Source: Paenibacillus plantarum (GTDB lineage: Bacteria; Bacillota; Bacilli; Paenibacillales; NBRC-103111). From it: DNA of 64,000 nucleotides. Every line of letters starts with the position of its first letter. Positions within the stretch are counted from its first letter, which is position 1. Where the stretch lies: assembly GCF_013141695.1 (NCBI RefSeq), contig NZ_WHNY01000004.1, positions 248,001 through 312,000 of the forward strand, read 5' to 3'. Shown piece after piece: positions 63,561 through 64,000 of this stretch. The notes under the pieces are model-generated. The model was not told where the DNA came from. It made no database searches and saw only the letters and a list, made by a program, of their open reading frames with translations. The position numbers and the translations under genes are program-made.

Positions 63561-64000
63561 ATGAAACAGTTAAAAAAGCCTGCAACGATCCTAATCAGCC
63601 TCGTAGTACTGGCAAGTGTAGCGTTGACAGGCTGTAGTTCTAACAAAGAGGAAAAAAGTGCATCGAACACAACTCCGGCAGCATCAACGAAAGAAATCGA
63701 TTGGAAAACCGTGAAAGCGGATATACGTTTCGTCTATCCGGGAACATCAGAGGCAGAAAAAGAGTTAGCCGATCAATTTAAAACAAAAATGAAAGAAAAG
63801 TATCCAAACGTCAACATTGAGTACATGTTCTTATCCTGGCAGGATATGGAGAAGAAGCTGCCTATTATGCTATCCTCTGCCGATTATCCGGATATAACGA
63901 TGACTCAAGACGTCACAAGCCTTATTCAGCTGGATGGATTGGAGGATATTTCTCCCTATATGAATAAACCAGGCGCTGCATTGAAAAAAGATGATTTTCT
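63561..64000 (+). CDS. CUT1 solute-binding lipoprotein, 5' part only, locus E
   Basis: The gene is cut by the window end after about 146 codons. The N-terminus is a lipoprotein signal peptide (MKQLKKPATILISLVVLASV) with lipobox ALTGC (C25) and a Ser/Thr-rich linker. The next part (DIRFVYPGTSEAEKELADQF, YPDITMTQDVTSLIQLDG) is typical of a family-1 sugar-binding protein and is shorter in style than the LplA-type proteins of loci A-D. AAGGAGGGG precedes the ATG. Permease genes probably follow beyond the window. Confidence 0.9.
   Translation, partial: MKQLKKPATILISLVVLASVALTGCSSNKEEKSASNTTPAASTKEIDWKTVKADIRFVYPGTSEAEKELADQFKTKMKEKYPNVNIEYMFLSWQDMEKKLPIMLSSADYPDITMTQDVTSLIQLDGLEDISPYMNKPGAALKKDDF

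Noticed and set aside
1..64000. Search for CRISPR arrays, tRNA or rRNA genes, insertion sequences and phage genes
   Set aside because: I saw no regularly spaced repeats, no tRNA-like cloverleaf or CCA-type ends between genes, and no transposase, integrase or phage protein motifs. A tool-based scan could still find a small RNA that I missed.

Overview
The window looks like chromosomal DNA of a Paenibacillus-type member of the Bacillota. I infer this from strong purine-rich ribosome binding sites (AGGAGG and GGGGG variants), frequent GTG and TTG starts, a YjcZ-type sporulation mini-gene, YesM/YesN-type two-component pairs, and repeated LplA/LplB/YtcP-type (CUT1) sugar ABC transporter sets without ATPases. 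Almost everything codes for sensing, importing and breaking down complex carbohydrates. I see no rRNA, tRNA, CRISPR array, transposase or prophage gene.

Layout. 1-460: a terminator, a 36-residue YjcZ-type gene and its terminator. 514-1383: a haloalkane dehalogenase-like alpha/beta hydrolase. 1521-13068 (minus strand, locus A): two permeases, a solute-binding lipoprotein, a very large secreted heparinase II/III-like protein, a GH29 fucosidase and an SGNH esterase, with a divergent response regulator/histidine kinase pair (13301-16193). 16313-23612 (minus, locus B): a membrane-anchored AraC regulator, two permeases, a binding lipoprotein and a sulfatase. 23848-29560 (minus): a six-gene catabolic operon (class I aldolase, Gfo/Idh dehydrogenase, PfkB kinase, D-lyxose-isomerase-like cupin, DUF4432 epimerase-like protein, DeoR repressor) with ATAACAT operator boxes at its promoter; it ends against a fragment of an ABC ATPase gene. 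29763-42775 (minus, locus C): kinase/response regulator, two permeases, binding protein, secreted clan GH-A hydrolase, a nitrilase with an extra N-terminal domain, an esterase-like hydrolase, and a frameshifted small gene. 42952-45743 (minus): a 35-residue mini-protein, a 110-residue beta-rich protein, an SGNH hydrolase and a Gfo/Idh oxidoreductase. 46141-48616: an N-acetylneuraminate-lyase-like gene and a YhcH gene, divergent from an AraC/cupin regulator. 48734-59938 (minus, locus D): membrane-anchored AraC regulator, two permeases, binding protein and a 1692-residue secreted hydrolase with duplicated binding modules, CBM9 and FIMAH. 59984-63383: a further regulator/kinase pair, divergent from a fifth binding lipoprotein cut by the window end.

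How it works together (inference). Each locus pairs a sensor with an importer and enzymes. Large secreted enzymes cut polymers outside the cell; the CUT1 importer brings in oligosaccharides, presumably powered by a shared MsmX-type ATPase encoded elsewhere; enzymes without signal peptides (fucosidase, sulfatase, esterases, nitrilase, dehydrogenases) act in the cytoplasm. Loci A and B together suggest a sulfated, fucosylated, possibly acylated, uronic-acid-containing polysaccharide. The six-gene operon looks like an isomerise, phosphorylate and cleave route for an unidentified sugar.

The less expected features are gene remnants at the 3' ends of two carbohydrate operons, a one-base frameshift in a small gene of locus C, a DeoR operator array, a nitrilase with an added N-terminal domain inside a glycan locus, and a mini-protein operon.
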